DNA from: Trichuris trichiura | Taxonomy: Eukaryota > Nematoda > Enoplea > Trichinellida > Trichuridae | Direction: 5' to 3' | NCBI GenBank assembly: GCA_037903355.1 | Contig: JBAJFE010000037.1 | Location: 62,001-126,000, forward strand | Length of the DNA stretch: 64,000 bases | Shown here: piece after piece, positions 34,601-46,711 of the stretch | Numbering within the stretch: position 1 is the stretch's first letter | How the letters are laid out: every line of letters begins with the position of its first letter | Made by a program: the position numbers and the translations under genes | Notes under the pieces: generated by a model | What the model was told of the DNA's origin: nothing | Database searches by the model: none | The model's input: the letters and a program-made list of their open reading frames with translations, nothing else

Positions 34601-36523
34601 GAAACCGGTGTTGGAAAAGTATACCGATCGCTTGGTTCAATTGGGCATAGCCTCGGAGGAGTACGTCAAGGTGTCGTAAATAAATTACCGCGTCGTTTGA
34701 AAAAAGAACACTTTCAACTTGCCGTCATTTCCCTTAAGACCGAAACGGAACACTATCGTCAAATAATGGAGGAAGCTTACGAGAATGCTCAAAAGGAGCT
34801 TTACATACGCAATCGTGATTGGTTGGACTCCCCGTGGGATGGTTAGCGGGTTGAATCGTTCGTACATCATATAGAATTGATGATGTTTTTTGTAGATTTT
34901 TTCAAAAAGAGGGATCCGCTGAGAATTCTGAACAGCGGAGTGAGCGAGGAGACGCTTTTGCATATTGGCAAATGCTTTTCGGAACCACCGCCTGATTTCA
35001 GCGTTCACCCAGGGCTTTTGCGGGTACTTCGAACCCGAGCCGAGATGATTCAAAATAGAACCAGCGATTGGGCGCTTGGTGAGGCGTTTGCCTTTGGTAG
35101 CCTTTTGCGCGAAGGCGTTCACGTTCGACTCAGCGGTCAGGACGTGGAACGAGGAACGTTCAGTCATCGGCATCACGTCTTGCACGATCAAAAAATTGAC
35201 AAAAGAACTTTCGTCCCGTTGAACAACCTCTGGCCAGAGCAGGTATTTAAAATTAACTTGCTCATTGCTCATTGAAAAGTCAATTAAGGCAAAATATACT
35301 GTATGCAACAGTTCGTTGTCTGAATTTGGTGTGCTCGGTTTTGAAGTAGGCTTCTCTTCAACCAATCCAAACGCGCTGGTAATTTGGGAAGCTCAATTTG
35401 GCGATTTTGCCAACAACGCCATGTGTATATTCGACCAATTCATTAGCAGGTAAGTGTTATACTGCCCGCCTGCGACCAACACTCTTTAAGCGTCTCATAC
35501 GCCTTCTTATTAGCGGACAGGCGAAATGGATTCGCCAATCCGGGATAGTTTGTCTTCTACCGCATGGCTACGAAGGTATGGGTCCCGAGCATAGTTCCGC
35601 TCGTTTGGAACGTTTTCTACAATTGTGCAACGACGACGAGGAACACATGATTGTAAGCATGCGGTTGATCGGTTAGGGTAAAAAAAACAGTTCCGTACCA
35701 CTTGCAGCCGCCTGGGCCCACATTCGAAGCTCAGCAACTTTACGACACCAACATGATCGTGGCCAACTGTACCACGCCAGCTAATTTTTTCCATCTGCTG
35801 AGACGTCAAGTTCTTTTATCCTTCAGAAAACCGGTAATGCTAGAATTCTTCGTAGCGTCTTCTTAGCGGGCCCTTTTCGTTAAGCTTATCGTTATGACGC
35901 CTAAAAGTTTGCTGAGGCATCCGGAAGCTCGATCGCCCTTCAGCGACTATATCAACGACACGTCTTATCGCCGAGTGATTAGCGAGGATGGTCCGGCATC
36001 AGAAAATCCGGGCAAAGTTGAGCGACTCGTCTTTTGCTCGGGAAAATTGTACTACGAATTGAAGAAGGAAAGAGCGTCCAGGAATTTGGAAAGCAAAGTA
36101 GCCATTGCACGAATTGAGCAGGTAAAGAGGGATTGCCGCCTTCCGCACGCTGCGACAAATCGTCTTTTCCAGCTGAGCCCTTTTCCCTACGATCTCGTCT
36201 ACGCCGAAGCGGCAAAGTACGCAAATGCCCAACTGGTATGGTCGCAAGAGGAGCATAAGAACATGGGCGCGTGGATGTACGTCCGACCGCGCATTCTGAC
36301 CGCCTTCAAAATGAGCAAAGGCATAAAGTAAGAGCAGGACGGCAATTGGGCGTCAGCCCATCTATTTAAGATGTCAACAAAACATTTGAACAGGTACGCT
36401 GGCCGACCACCTTCCGCAGCACCCGCTACGGGAAACAAGTATCAACATATGCGCGAGCAGAGTAAAGTTATCTCTGATACATTGGAGATCGAGTCGCCCG
36501 AAGATTTCAAGCCTTCGCCTTAA
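31654..36523 (+). CDS. ogdh-1/OGDH: 2-oxoglutarate dehydrogenase E1, mitochondrial
   Basis: Sixteen exons: 31654-31881, 31937-32113, 32162-32264, 32320-32420, 32472-32626, 32682-33225, 34282-34461, 34518-34670, 34739-34841, 34896-35242, 35289-35449, 35514-35652, 35708-35833, 35885-36121, 36173-36327, 36394-36523. All phases join, giving 1,012 residues, close to the family length. It decarboxylates 2-oxoglutarate in the TCA cycle using thiamine diphosphate. A basic, Ser-rich N-terminus ([15 protein letters not shown]) fits mitochondrial import. Conserved blocks are [62 protein letters not shown], the TPP motif region [15 protein letters not shown] with [40 protein letters not shown] and [15 protein letters not shown]. 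Intron 6 is about 1 kb; the rest are 45-70 bp. No break was seen. Confidence 0.95.
33226..34281 (+). other. large intron 6 of OGDH
   Basis: 1,056-bp intron between ...VVNNQ and IGFTTDP. No nested gene was recognised; the short frame at 33784-33981 is not conserved with anything I know. Confidence 0.6.
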
Positions 36524-38711
36524 CAGTTCGGCAATCATCTGCCCTACGTAACCGATTTTTTTTCCGTTGCGCACATCCCCTTTAGACTCGCACTTTTGTT
36601 TCCTACTGAAACCCTATTTGTTATTTTGTAAAAACTTTATTAGATAAATTTCAATTGCCAACAATTCAGTTGTGTAATTCATTTCTTGCGATTTTCAATA
36701 GACTTCATTAAGCGGTGAATCAATCGGACTGATGCGAGTAAACAAGTCTTACGCTCACCTGAAGCGTCGGCGTTGGCGGATATCCCGTCAGGGATAAAAG
36801 TGAGCTTCAAAAAGCTAAACTATGCGACAGTTTCTTCAGCCTAATTACTACTCCTTACAAAGTTTGATTGATTAGCATTGCGAAATTCATCTTTTAATAA
36901 AAAAAAACATCTTCCCTCGATAGAAACGTTAACGAAATGGCTAAGTGACGGGAAAATGGTAATCACTCGATAAGAGTTGTCATCCGTAGCGGCAAAGGGC
37001 ATGAACAGCTCTGTTTACTTGCGATGAAGCTTTCGCTGATCTTTCCCTTGCACTTATGAATGGATATGCGCTTAGCAGACACTAATGCTTGAAAGTTTAA
37101 TTAACCTAACTGTCATCAATTCAATTCTGACGTGACCAAGCTGAGCTTCAGGTGACGTCAACGTTTGCACTCATCTGCCTCGGTGCAAGGCGCGAGCTTT
37201 ACATTACCGCGCCACGCTTTGCTGCGGGACGAACGTTCCTCCTCGCTGCTACTGTCCGCCTGGAAGGTCAACTTGACTTCTAGTACCAGCACAATGCGTC
37301 GTAGTCTCAGAAATGAGGTGAGTACAACTTGTTGCAATGCATGATTCATAATAAAGACAGCATTTTCCCGCCAATCGCCTTACGCGTCTTAGTTTAAAGG
37401 TATAACAATAATAATGATTAGCATAGCAGAATTAGGGGACGGCTCGGCAAAGTCCGCAAGCACGATAAGCCAATTGTTGTCAGTGAATACGGCTTACTTA
37501 GTTCGTTGAGCAGTACGTTCATTGCAGCAGCCAAATACTCGAAGTGAAATTGGATGCAAGATGGTATCTACTACTAAGTGTCAACAAAAAGAACGCTGGC
37601 AAATGCTCTCTCATAGATCAGTGGATTAACGGCATATGTCATATGCCAGTAGTGTTTCAAGCGCGAAGACGCTTAGAGTACCACTGAAAACATATTCTCT
37701 TCCCTAAGGCGGTGCCTATAGGGAGTACCAAAGGTGCCGTTGCAAAAACGTTTAAGCCAAGCGCGCCCAGCTCGACAAGCAACGATAGAATTTGAAAAAG
37801 CGCTTAAACGTGCGTATTTTCAACAAGTTATCTTTGTTGAACTTTGTTCGCGCCAACTTAGTTGAAATCAAACCACTATGCTCTATCTCTGTGGCATAAT
37901 ACGTGGGCGAGCATGAACAACTACGGGAGCCACTTGTCGCCGTCAACAATGGGCGCGTTGATGGCAGTCGATTATTTTAATGCTAATTTCTTTTTCACTC
38001 CCCCACTCGACACCAGTTCCAGCCAATTTTTGAGCATTCGAAGCTGTCTATGCCGCCCCGCGCCGAAGGCAGTGTGAATCGATGAACAAATGACAGCCTT
38101 TAGAGTTGGCAGACATTCTCTACCGATCACTCCCCGTGGTGTCATTTCCTACAGTCTACCTTAGCCTGATTATCACGCTTCAAAAAGTAGATAAGACATT
38201 GCGCTTCTGCCTGCTTGCTTTAGACGCTGTTTCCAATCTACTGCATCGACCGAAAAAGGTTAGTATCAAAGCTTCTCTGAGGTCAGTAACCTGTTGTCAT
38301 TTATAAAAGCGCGCGCGCGCGCATTCCGCCGCTCTTTAGCGAATCTTTTCCGTTCAAAAATCAATTGACCATCCGGTGACTACTGGGCAAAATCCCATAG
38401 GTGACAACCAGCAAGGTTAAATTGGACTCAGGTGATTTCTCCAAGCTGTCAGACGTTGGAACTTTGCTAATTCCAGCTAGTCGCAACAGTTCACTTTCTG
38501 CCGAGTGCCACGTCGTTGTCTTCATTGAAAGCAGAGCCTTTTTAAAACGCTCCCCGCTTATATTCACGTCCTTTTAAACTGTGTTGACACCGAAATTGCT
38601 TACGCAATTTGTCCTTCTTAATGAACTCTAACACCTCGTAGCCACCTTATCATTAGTAATCCTACGCGAACACGATTCACGGGAATTTTTGAGAAAAGGT
38701 AAGCAAAGCAG
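36524..38711. other. intergenic or upstream exons unresolved
   Basis: No complete gene could be built. Possible plus-strand exons of the downstream SH3 gene lie here: an ATG at 37293 followed by a strong donor (AGAAATGAG then GTGAGTAC) and a short segment ending at 38256 (GAAAAAG then GTTAGT). Their phases could not be joined with confidence. A GC alternation lies at about 38310-38323. Confidence 0.35.
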
Positions 38712-41700
38712 ACATGTGCGCGCTACGAAACTTGCACGCGCAATACGTGAGTTGCAACAGACCCGTCTGCACGGTCAGCCGCCGTTAAAACGCGTTCGAA
38801 CACACAAAGAAAACGTACGTTGTTCTTGTTGTTGTTGTTGTGTGTTTACTCGTTCAACTATAGCTACTTAGTTTCATGTTGACGCGGTTTCTAAATGCAT
38901 AAACATTTATATGCTATACCGCGGCGGCATTAAGGAGTCGATAAGTAGTTGATTTCCCTTGGAGAATTATGGCCGGCCATAAGAATAGCATATAAAAGAA
39001 TGCAACACATGGAGCAGAAACTTCGCACTAACCGTGAGACTTCCCAAAGCGTACAGATCTCAACACCTTAAGTAGGCAAAAGGTGACCTTCGTGGAAGTG
39101 GTCAGCAGGCGAGCTTCCCGCATTTTCTGCACGGCGCCTTGGACGCTTAAGCGCTCTTTTTTTTGCATATTGCAATTTGCTCGCCATCTGACAGCTTCGT
39201 TGGAAGTTGCTTTGGTGGCTGGCAACTTTAAACTTTTGCAAACATCTTTAATCACATCTACTCTCTGCCTATTCATTGGAACGCTATGGAGGGTCGAATG
39301 CCCATTTTTAGCCTTGCTGGAAAGCGGAAGAATGACTATAAAAAGTAGAGACGATTAATGTTGCCTGACGAGATGTGTCTCTCTTTTCAAGACCAAACAT
39401 CGGTCTTCCGATGGCATCGATTCAAACCCAACCACGGCAAATATGGTTTATGGCGGTTGGAGTATAAATCAATCAATCTATCCAAGCGTACAATAAAGCA
39501 GGGTCATAAAAAAACAACAACCGGCACCAATGCCTTTGTGTACCGCGCGCGTATGGCCATTTCCTATTGGCCAATTGAAAACGTCTGCTAATGAAAACAT
39601 GCCAGCTTCTAAACACTTTCACGCATTTAAAGGCGCCCCATAATTGCGGCAATGAATAGTCACTTTGCCGCTAAGCGATCAGGTGACGTTGAAGTACTTA
39701 AATTGCAAAAACAATGCCTCCACCATTCAAATATATTGAGCAGCGTCGTTTAAATACGAACGGCAAAAGGGCGGCGGAATTTTTCCCTCTCTCAAGTCAA
39801 AAGATATGAGATGTTATGAACGATCAAAAGCCACGGGCAAAGCGCCTATGGCGCCGACAAACGCGAACGGTAGTTTGAAAAGAGGAGACAAAACAAAAAA
39901 TAAATGAACACCTAAACAGCCGTCTTGCAGGCGCATAACCATTAGTCTCTTGGAACCGTTTTTTCTAGACGACGAGGCGGAAACACGTCACCGCTATACG
40001 CGCAGCGACGCATCGCTTCTTCGGGTTGCCTTTGTTGGCAAACAATAGCCTAATGAGGCGGCGGATCATAGCCGGCATACTTTGAATGCTGACCAATCGG
40101 CGGTGCGGTCGACAAAAAGAGCAAATGCAACTGAGAGTACTGCTTTCGGTTCGCGCCAACTGCAACCGCACCCAATAAGAAGCATAACTGCGTCAGTTGT
40201 TCATTGAACGCCTGTCGTGGTAACCCCCGCCGCCCTTCTCCTCTTATTATGTCCAAGCTGGCACCAAGAGCAACCGCGATTCAAAGCCATATGACCACTA
40301 CGTAGTTGTGGCCAAATGAAAGATTATTGAGAGAGAGAGACACACACACACGTGGTGGTATTCCACTTTGCCAATGAAAACGAGTAACTCATGGTAGCGC
40401 AAGGTGCCTCATGTTCTTATGACTTAGCATAAGGCCTCACATCTCTCAAACTAAATCGACTTGCAAAGGGTGGAAGATGATTTGCTCAAGCGGCACTGTG
40501 CCATTTTTATTTCAACATCGCTCACGTCGAACATTTAAGGTAAGTTCAGCCTTAAGCCCTCACTGCCCTTAACGGACATGCCGGCTGGATGCTCTCCTCA
40601 TTTTTCACTTGAAAAGAGAAGGTTACATCAGTTTTAATGAAGATTATGCAATTTTTTTTAAAACTAAGCATTTGCACGGAGACCTCCAACATTTGAACGC
40701 GCTTTCATCCCTAACCAGTGGAATGCCCAACCCGCTTGGCTTTTTTGGTGGGAGAGAGGGAGTACACAATCAATCGCAAACGAAGGAAGAGACCGTGTAT
40801 TAAACATTTTCCCGCCTAAATGAAGTTCTCACAGCGTCGACCGTGATCGACTTATATACGCTTAGTCTTTTCGCAGTCCGGCAAGCTTGCAGTGGACAAG
40901 GCTGAAGGTCGTATGCAAAGCCCCGATTCGGCGGTGCCCAACAGGAATACTTCAAATAGACGTTCCGAGTCAAGCTCGTCGAAGAACGTTGCCCACAATC
41001 GGTGGAGAAGGTTGTTCAAGGTGTTCAAAGTTAGTCAAGCGTTTCTTGACCTCAGAAAGAGCTCCTCCGAGGTGCTGCCACTTCTACTATAACCGTAATA
41101 AGGGATAACGCCTGTCTCTTGTCCGTTTACTTGCAGTCCTCCAACGACGAACCAAACTCAGCGTACAGAACACCAACGAAACCAACAGTCGATCCAATAT
41201 ATATGGCTTTGAAAAGGGCCCACCTTATGGCTTCGCTCAGAGGTGAACAATTCAGTCGATCGCTTGACCTGGTCGCCGACCAGGATGAGGACAGCTACGA
41301 TGAACTTAACGCGGGACAAAGTGGTCTGCAAGGTCAAAGAGCATCACCCAACGTTGAACAAACTAGACTGCTCCATTCCGTTAACCAAACAAGGACAACA
41401 CCCTCAGACGTTGGTAGCGAGGCAAACGAAGAGGAACAAGTTCCTAAAATCTGCTCTCTTTCGTTCTATCTATGCGCATGTCCTTTGCTTGTAGGTGTCA
41501 AGCACGGAAGGGACCACTGCCCTGCAAGAACAAACCACTACAAAGGAGCAAGAGTCGCCCGCGTCTACTTTGAAGTTTCAGCCACCAGTTCAATCGTCAA
41601 AAACAAAAATCGTCGGAAGAACAAAGGAAATTCGAACCATGAAAGGTAGGAGTTACACGTTATTGCACCATTTGCAAGTGAGCTTCCAAACCTGTAAGTT

Positions 41701-44700
41701 GGCAACATAGTGGACTAGACACCGTAAATATACAGTATGCAGGAAAAAAGACTCGTCCGCACTAAACGTAAAAGGGAACTTAAGCGTCCAATTTTAAAAA
41801 GTCGTAACGAAACGCTGCACAACTCAAGGACTCTTCGGCTGATTAAATTCTTCTGGTCAAAAGGCAACAGCAACGCCGTATATTCGCGTTTGGGCGATCA
41901 GTTTTATCCTCTTTCACCAAAAATGTCTATTCTGGGACACTTTAGGCAACACGCCATTAGCTGCCAAACGACTTTGAGTCGTTACAACTCTAAAAGCTTT
42001 ACAATCGATAAGCGATCCCCTTACGGTGCTTGTTTAGGCAGTCTTCGTTGAAAAGCGCAAAAAGGCGCGCCCTCATTCAATTACATTAATTTCCCCTCGT
42101 TGCGACATTGTCGGCCAAATATGGAAAACCCTAATCAAGCCGCGGCGATTGTCGAAAGGCGGGAAAATCCCACTGACCGCTTTTGCGTTGGTCAATTGTG
42201 CTTCGAATGTAAAATAATGACCTCCCTCGTACCGATTATTCAAAAGACGGCACCGCTTGGGCGGCAATCGCTGGAAAACAACAATGAGTAACAAACTATT
42301 TTTTTCTTCCTACATTTTTTAATGGCATACTGGAAATACGCTGAGCGCTAATCGCTTCAAGCGCATTCCAACCTGGCATGAAAATGACGTAGTTGCAAGT
42401 GGGACATTTATTCTTGAAGTTATGGCTTGTAAATGCCGCTGTCGATCTCATCCGTTTTCAACGAAATGGTAATTTAATTGCAATACCGTTTCTACTTCCT
42501 TCTTTGAAAGGCGATTCGTAGGAAAAGACCGACGCTTCGCAATTAATCTTAGACCAAAGTCATAGATGGATTTTGCTTCACTTCCTCGTTCCTTAATTCT
42601 TTAAGGCAGTTGCAATTCAAAACAAATTGAAACTTATCGCTTGCTCGACTGAATGAGAACATTCAATTGAGCTACCGAATTCGTAAGGCCCATTGATGAT
42701 TTCCTTTTCAATTCAACAGACTGGACAAGTAGTCGTCTACTCATTAAGATACCTCTTACGGTAGAATTGCAATTCAGAAGATAAGAATGCTTCCATTCAA
42801 TCAACAAGCGACAGCTAAAAATTGTACTTAACCAATAGAACTTGAGGCGATTTGCCTATCGACCCATTCTATTCTTCTTTATTTCGGAATTGTACTACCA
42901 TCGTCAATCTTGAACAGAATGAAAAAAACTCACTGAAGCAACATTGTATAGTAACTCGTCTGGCTTAGCGTAGGCTTAAGACAACGGCGGCATGAAAACG
43001 TAACTTACCCACCCTCCCGTGTGGCACTAATGACTGATCGTACAGATGAAATGCTATTCGTCAAACTACTCTTTCATAAAGCAGTTCTCAGAAATGCTAT
43101 TTCTTGTAACTCGTCATATGTATGTGGGCATCCAGTTTAGAAGTGAAAATAAATGAGCGGCTTATGAACTGAATACGTCAGGAATAAGGGGACAGCATTC
43201 TGCTTCATTAAAAATGTTGCCTTGAACATCGTTCATAGCCGCGCCTGTCATCCGTTGACGGTACAGCTGGTCCGCGCGAAACGGGCCAAACGCTTTTCAA
43301 AATTCTAAAAATATTAAACGACTCAGTTCGCACGGATGACAAAGACCAAAGCGGAAAAAACGACTGCAAACATTTTGGCCCGTCTGCTCGGAGCGAATTT
43401 CTCAATTTTGCCCCCCTTTGACGTCAACATTTTCATTTTTGTTTCCAAAAGCAAACCATTGACAAAACATGACAGCTTTCGGTTGCGTAACGCCATTATC
43501 GACTCGGCGCTATTCAAAAACGCTCCTCCCAATTGGCGCATTTTCCTAAGGTCTCACGGATGAATAGAACGTTGGATCGAAGCTACACTATTGCCCAACT
43601 TAATTCGCGTCCATTCAACTTTGCAAGAAAAAGGAATTGTTTAAAAAAGACAACTCGCGACGAGCACTCATTGTCCACTGTTTTGCTCAATATACAGACT
43701 GATTGTTACGGCAATTGAGATGACAAAGGGTAATTCCCGCGAATAGCCGCGCCCGCGACTATGCAAAAGCAGGATGTAAGCTGCATAGTAAGAAAATCAA
43801 AAAGGTCAGCTACAAACTAAGGAAAACCAATTTCGCATACCGATGCTTTAACGGTGCGCAAAAATGATCGTTTAGAAAGCTGACAACTCCTAGGCAGTTG
43901 GGCTGGTGAAACTTAGGCGTAGTTGTATTCACCTATTTGAACAGTCATGTCAGGAAGATGGATAGACAAAAGAGAATGCTAAAAAAGGAAACAAACGCTT
44001 ATGGACATCGCTTAAATCTCGCTGTGGAAATTCAAATCTTTACTAGTCTACCTTAGGGTGTTCAAGCAAAGTGTATGGCAGTTACTACGCAAAACCAAAC
44101 GCGTGAGTCTACAGTGGCTATTAAACAATTTTATTGAGTCAAACCCGCAAACTGATGTTTAAACTTCGCTCAACGAGGCAGAGGCAAACTCTTCTAAAAG
44201 ATGCCGCCCATTTTTTTTTAAAAATAGCCTCTCGAAATGGTTCTTTGTCACTCAAAAGGCAAAAACAAAATTATTATCCTATAAAAGCTCGTCTTAGACT
44301 TTCATTCGTCGGAAACTCTGAGACCTTAGTCATCTATTCTCAATTATACCGTTGACTTTTTGTGAAGCTCATGTTCGATGACCTCTGGACGCCACTCAGC
44401 CATAACGCCCCTTTACCAATTATTGGCCCGCCAACAAAAAGCTGAACGGTATAACACGTTTTCAGCCTGCTTTTACTTAAGCCTAATCCCAAAAACGATA
44501 GATAGACAAATACCTGAAACTCTTCAAGAAGCGGTATTTTAGAATTTCCATTCATCAGCCTAATGTATCCTATATTTTTCTTTCTGAAAAATGGAATCAC
44601 CTTTTCAGCGCATATTTTACAGGAGTACGGGCCAAATCACAACCACCCGCCTTTACGGAAGACGATTCAAAAAAGCATACAAAACGAGAACAAAGGGAAA

Positions 44701-45378
44701 GTAAGCTTCAGTTTATGCTCTATTGTTAACGCAATTCCAAGTCTACTTGAATTAATGATCTTAAAATCTACAGTATACTGGTTGTTGATTGCTTAAAATC
44801 TTAGTCGATGCTGAAATCGAGCAGAAGGCTTTCGACCGACATCACTACAAGGTACCGCCTTTGAAAAAACTGTACGTGGTAATGCAGGAGAAAGAGGCCG
44901 CCTTCAATGAAAAAATGAAATCCGTAAACGAACAAGATTAGTTAAAGCAAACTGAGCTCAGTGTTGCAGCGTAAAAGGCCCGACATACGAAAGGACACGT
45001 ACGCTGTGATTCACGAATTTCGCGCCAAATTTCCCGGCGACCTCGATTTGAGGTAAGTAATCAGTTCAGCTATTGCCGCCTACAAATGCAGACCATTTTG
45101 CAGACCCGGCGAACGCCTAACTATTCTGGATGCCAGAGATCCCGACTGGTGGACGGTGAGTTCGATGGTTAATTTTAAAATCTATTGTTTTCATTTCCAA
45201 GGGTTACAAGGCAAACGAACCTTGCGGTCGGTTCCCATCAACTAGCGTAGATCGTCTTCGCCTTTACGAACAAATTTTACAAGTGAAACAAAATCTGCAA
45301 TTATGGGACGACAAGAAGAAGGTTAGAATTTATAGAGATCAGGTAAAAATGGTCAACGCCACGATGGACACACTTTAA
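38712..45378 (+). CDS. SH3-domain protein, N-terminus incomplete
   Basis: Exons whose phases chain without conflict: 38712-38814, 40877-41071, 41137-41439, 41495-41645, 44623-44700, 44805-44923, 44970-45052, 45104-45155 and 45202-45378, about 419 residues. The first exon enters in phase 2, so the start is missing. The C-terminal part has one clear SH3 domain: YAVIHEFRAKFPGDLDLRPG, LTILDARDPDWWTGY, CGRFPSTSVDRL (ALYDY, WW and FPS.YV positions). Upstream is a charged, probably helical segment (KKHTKREQRE... QKAFDRHHYKVPPLKKLY), and the N-terminal exons are basic and Ser/Thr/Gln-rich and likely disordered. The domain suggests a cytoplasmic adaptor binding proline-rich partners. I do not recognise the family. 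The 3-kb intron 41646-44622 may hide further exons. The donor at 41440 (GTTCCT) is weak. Confidence 0.55.
41646..44622 (+). other. long intron or unresolved exons
   Basis: Nearly 3 kb between two phase-1 exon ends of the SH3 gene. It contains several open frames (for example 41737-42051 plus and 43336-43563 plus) without recognisable domains. I cannot say whether any is an exon. Confidence 0.35.
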
Positions 45379-46711
45379 AATGAAGCGCCATTTTGCCAGA
45401 TTGTTTTCGGCCAAGGAACAATGGAAAATGGATTTATAACCATACGCACAGCGAGCAACCAATACATCAATTGTCCCGTTCAACATTTGCTCTTGATAAA
45501 ATGAAAAATGGAGAAAAGCTGACTGCGCGGGAGCGATGCTACCAAAATGCAAAGCATTTTCAAGTACCACCCATCTTATACATACTGTTTTGCTACAGTA
45601 GGTCTACTTAACCAGGCGCGAGCTTAAGTCTGCATTCAGCGATCGCACACCATTCATGTACATATATTTAAGCGCGTAATAAAACGTTTTATCTACTAAA
45701 AAAACTGTTCTACGCATGCTGTCTGAAAAAAGCGCGCGTTCACCTACCTCCTGTGGCACGGAACGGCCTTGTGACTTTCACCTTTCCACTCCTGCGGCGT
45801 GCTCGTTGAAATGGAAAGTGCGTGAAGAGTTCGATTGAATTCTGCAAGTATCGCGTTATTCACCAATCGATGCCTCTAAAACAAAAAGCGAATGGCCAAA
45901 CAGGAAACCTCCCAACGGAGTGTACCTGCACCATTGATAAGCCCTCAAATTTTTCGGACACAACTGTTAATCGAAAATGCGTTTCCGACTCTATAACGCA
46001 GACCTTGAAAACATTGAAAAAAACTGTTGACCGCATAGGTGGATAACCTACGCGCGGGAACGTCGTGCAAAGGACTGTCATTCACAACCTCCAAATAAGC
46101 TGGCTAAAAATTGAAGACTCAATTCAAATGAATGTAAAGTGGCTCAATGCCCACCTCCAACGCATGACGCAATGCAGCGCTGATTCGATCTTTCATGCTG
46201 TTGCCAGCCTGGGAGAACAAACGTTAAATAACGTTTTACGTTAAGTACTTACGCTGCACAAGCGGCGAAACGTGCAGCAAGTTGCCAGCATTCTTTCCAA
46301 GCGCTTAAAATCGTTGTCCTTTGTTAGATTACTGTACGATTTGCAGGTTCCATTAGTACCTTATGACAAATCCTCTATGCGAAACACGTTTTTGATCCTT
46401 TTAATTGCAGCTTCAAGGAAGATTCAAGCGCCAAAATTTATCTTACTTATAAGAAGTTCAAGGAAACTGAATCCGCGTGATCAGACATTCTTTTTAAAAT
46501 TCACCCTATACGAGTGCGAACGCGTATGCTGCTTGACATCGCATTTTGCTTTTCAATGGCTAACATTCAGTTCAACACTTTTTTTTACAAATATCGTAAC
46601 TGTGACGTCAAAAGCCAAAAAAAGACTACAGTTGGAGCATAAATTTCACAATTTCGCGTGCTGCTGATAGTAAAGTGTATATGACGACTTGCGGGTGGCT
46701 TTTGTAGACGT
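45379..46711. other. convergent intergenic gap
   Basis: Between the 3' ends of the SH3 gene (+) and ALDH2 (-). Short open frames at 45822-46046 and 46272-46667 (both +) are unrecognised. A possible minus-strand exon pair near 46100-46310, ending KDRISAALRHALEVGIEP..., is not firm enough to call. Confidence 0.35.

Noticed and set aside
38310..38323. GCGCGC alternation
   Set aside because: Simple repeat only; Z-DNA potential is possible but there is nothing else to support a function.
39028..39358. Open frames on both strands near 39.2 kb
   Set aside because: Unrecognised, mutually overlapping, inside the presumed intron between 38814 and 40877.
40330..40352. GA then CA dinucleotide run
   Set aside because: Ordinary short microsatellite.
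43323..43563. Overlapping open frames on both strands
   Set aside because: Each is the shadow of the other, neither has a recognisable domain, and no splice phase links them to the SH3 gene.
46100..46310. Possible two-exon minus-strand gene ending in KDRISAALRHALEVGIEP
   Set aside because: A donor (46255) and an acceptor can be placed, but no upstream exon or recognisable family was found.
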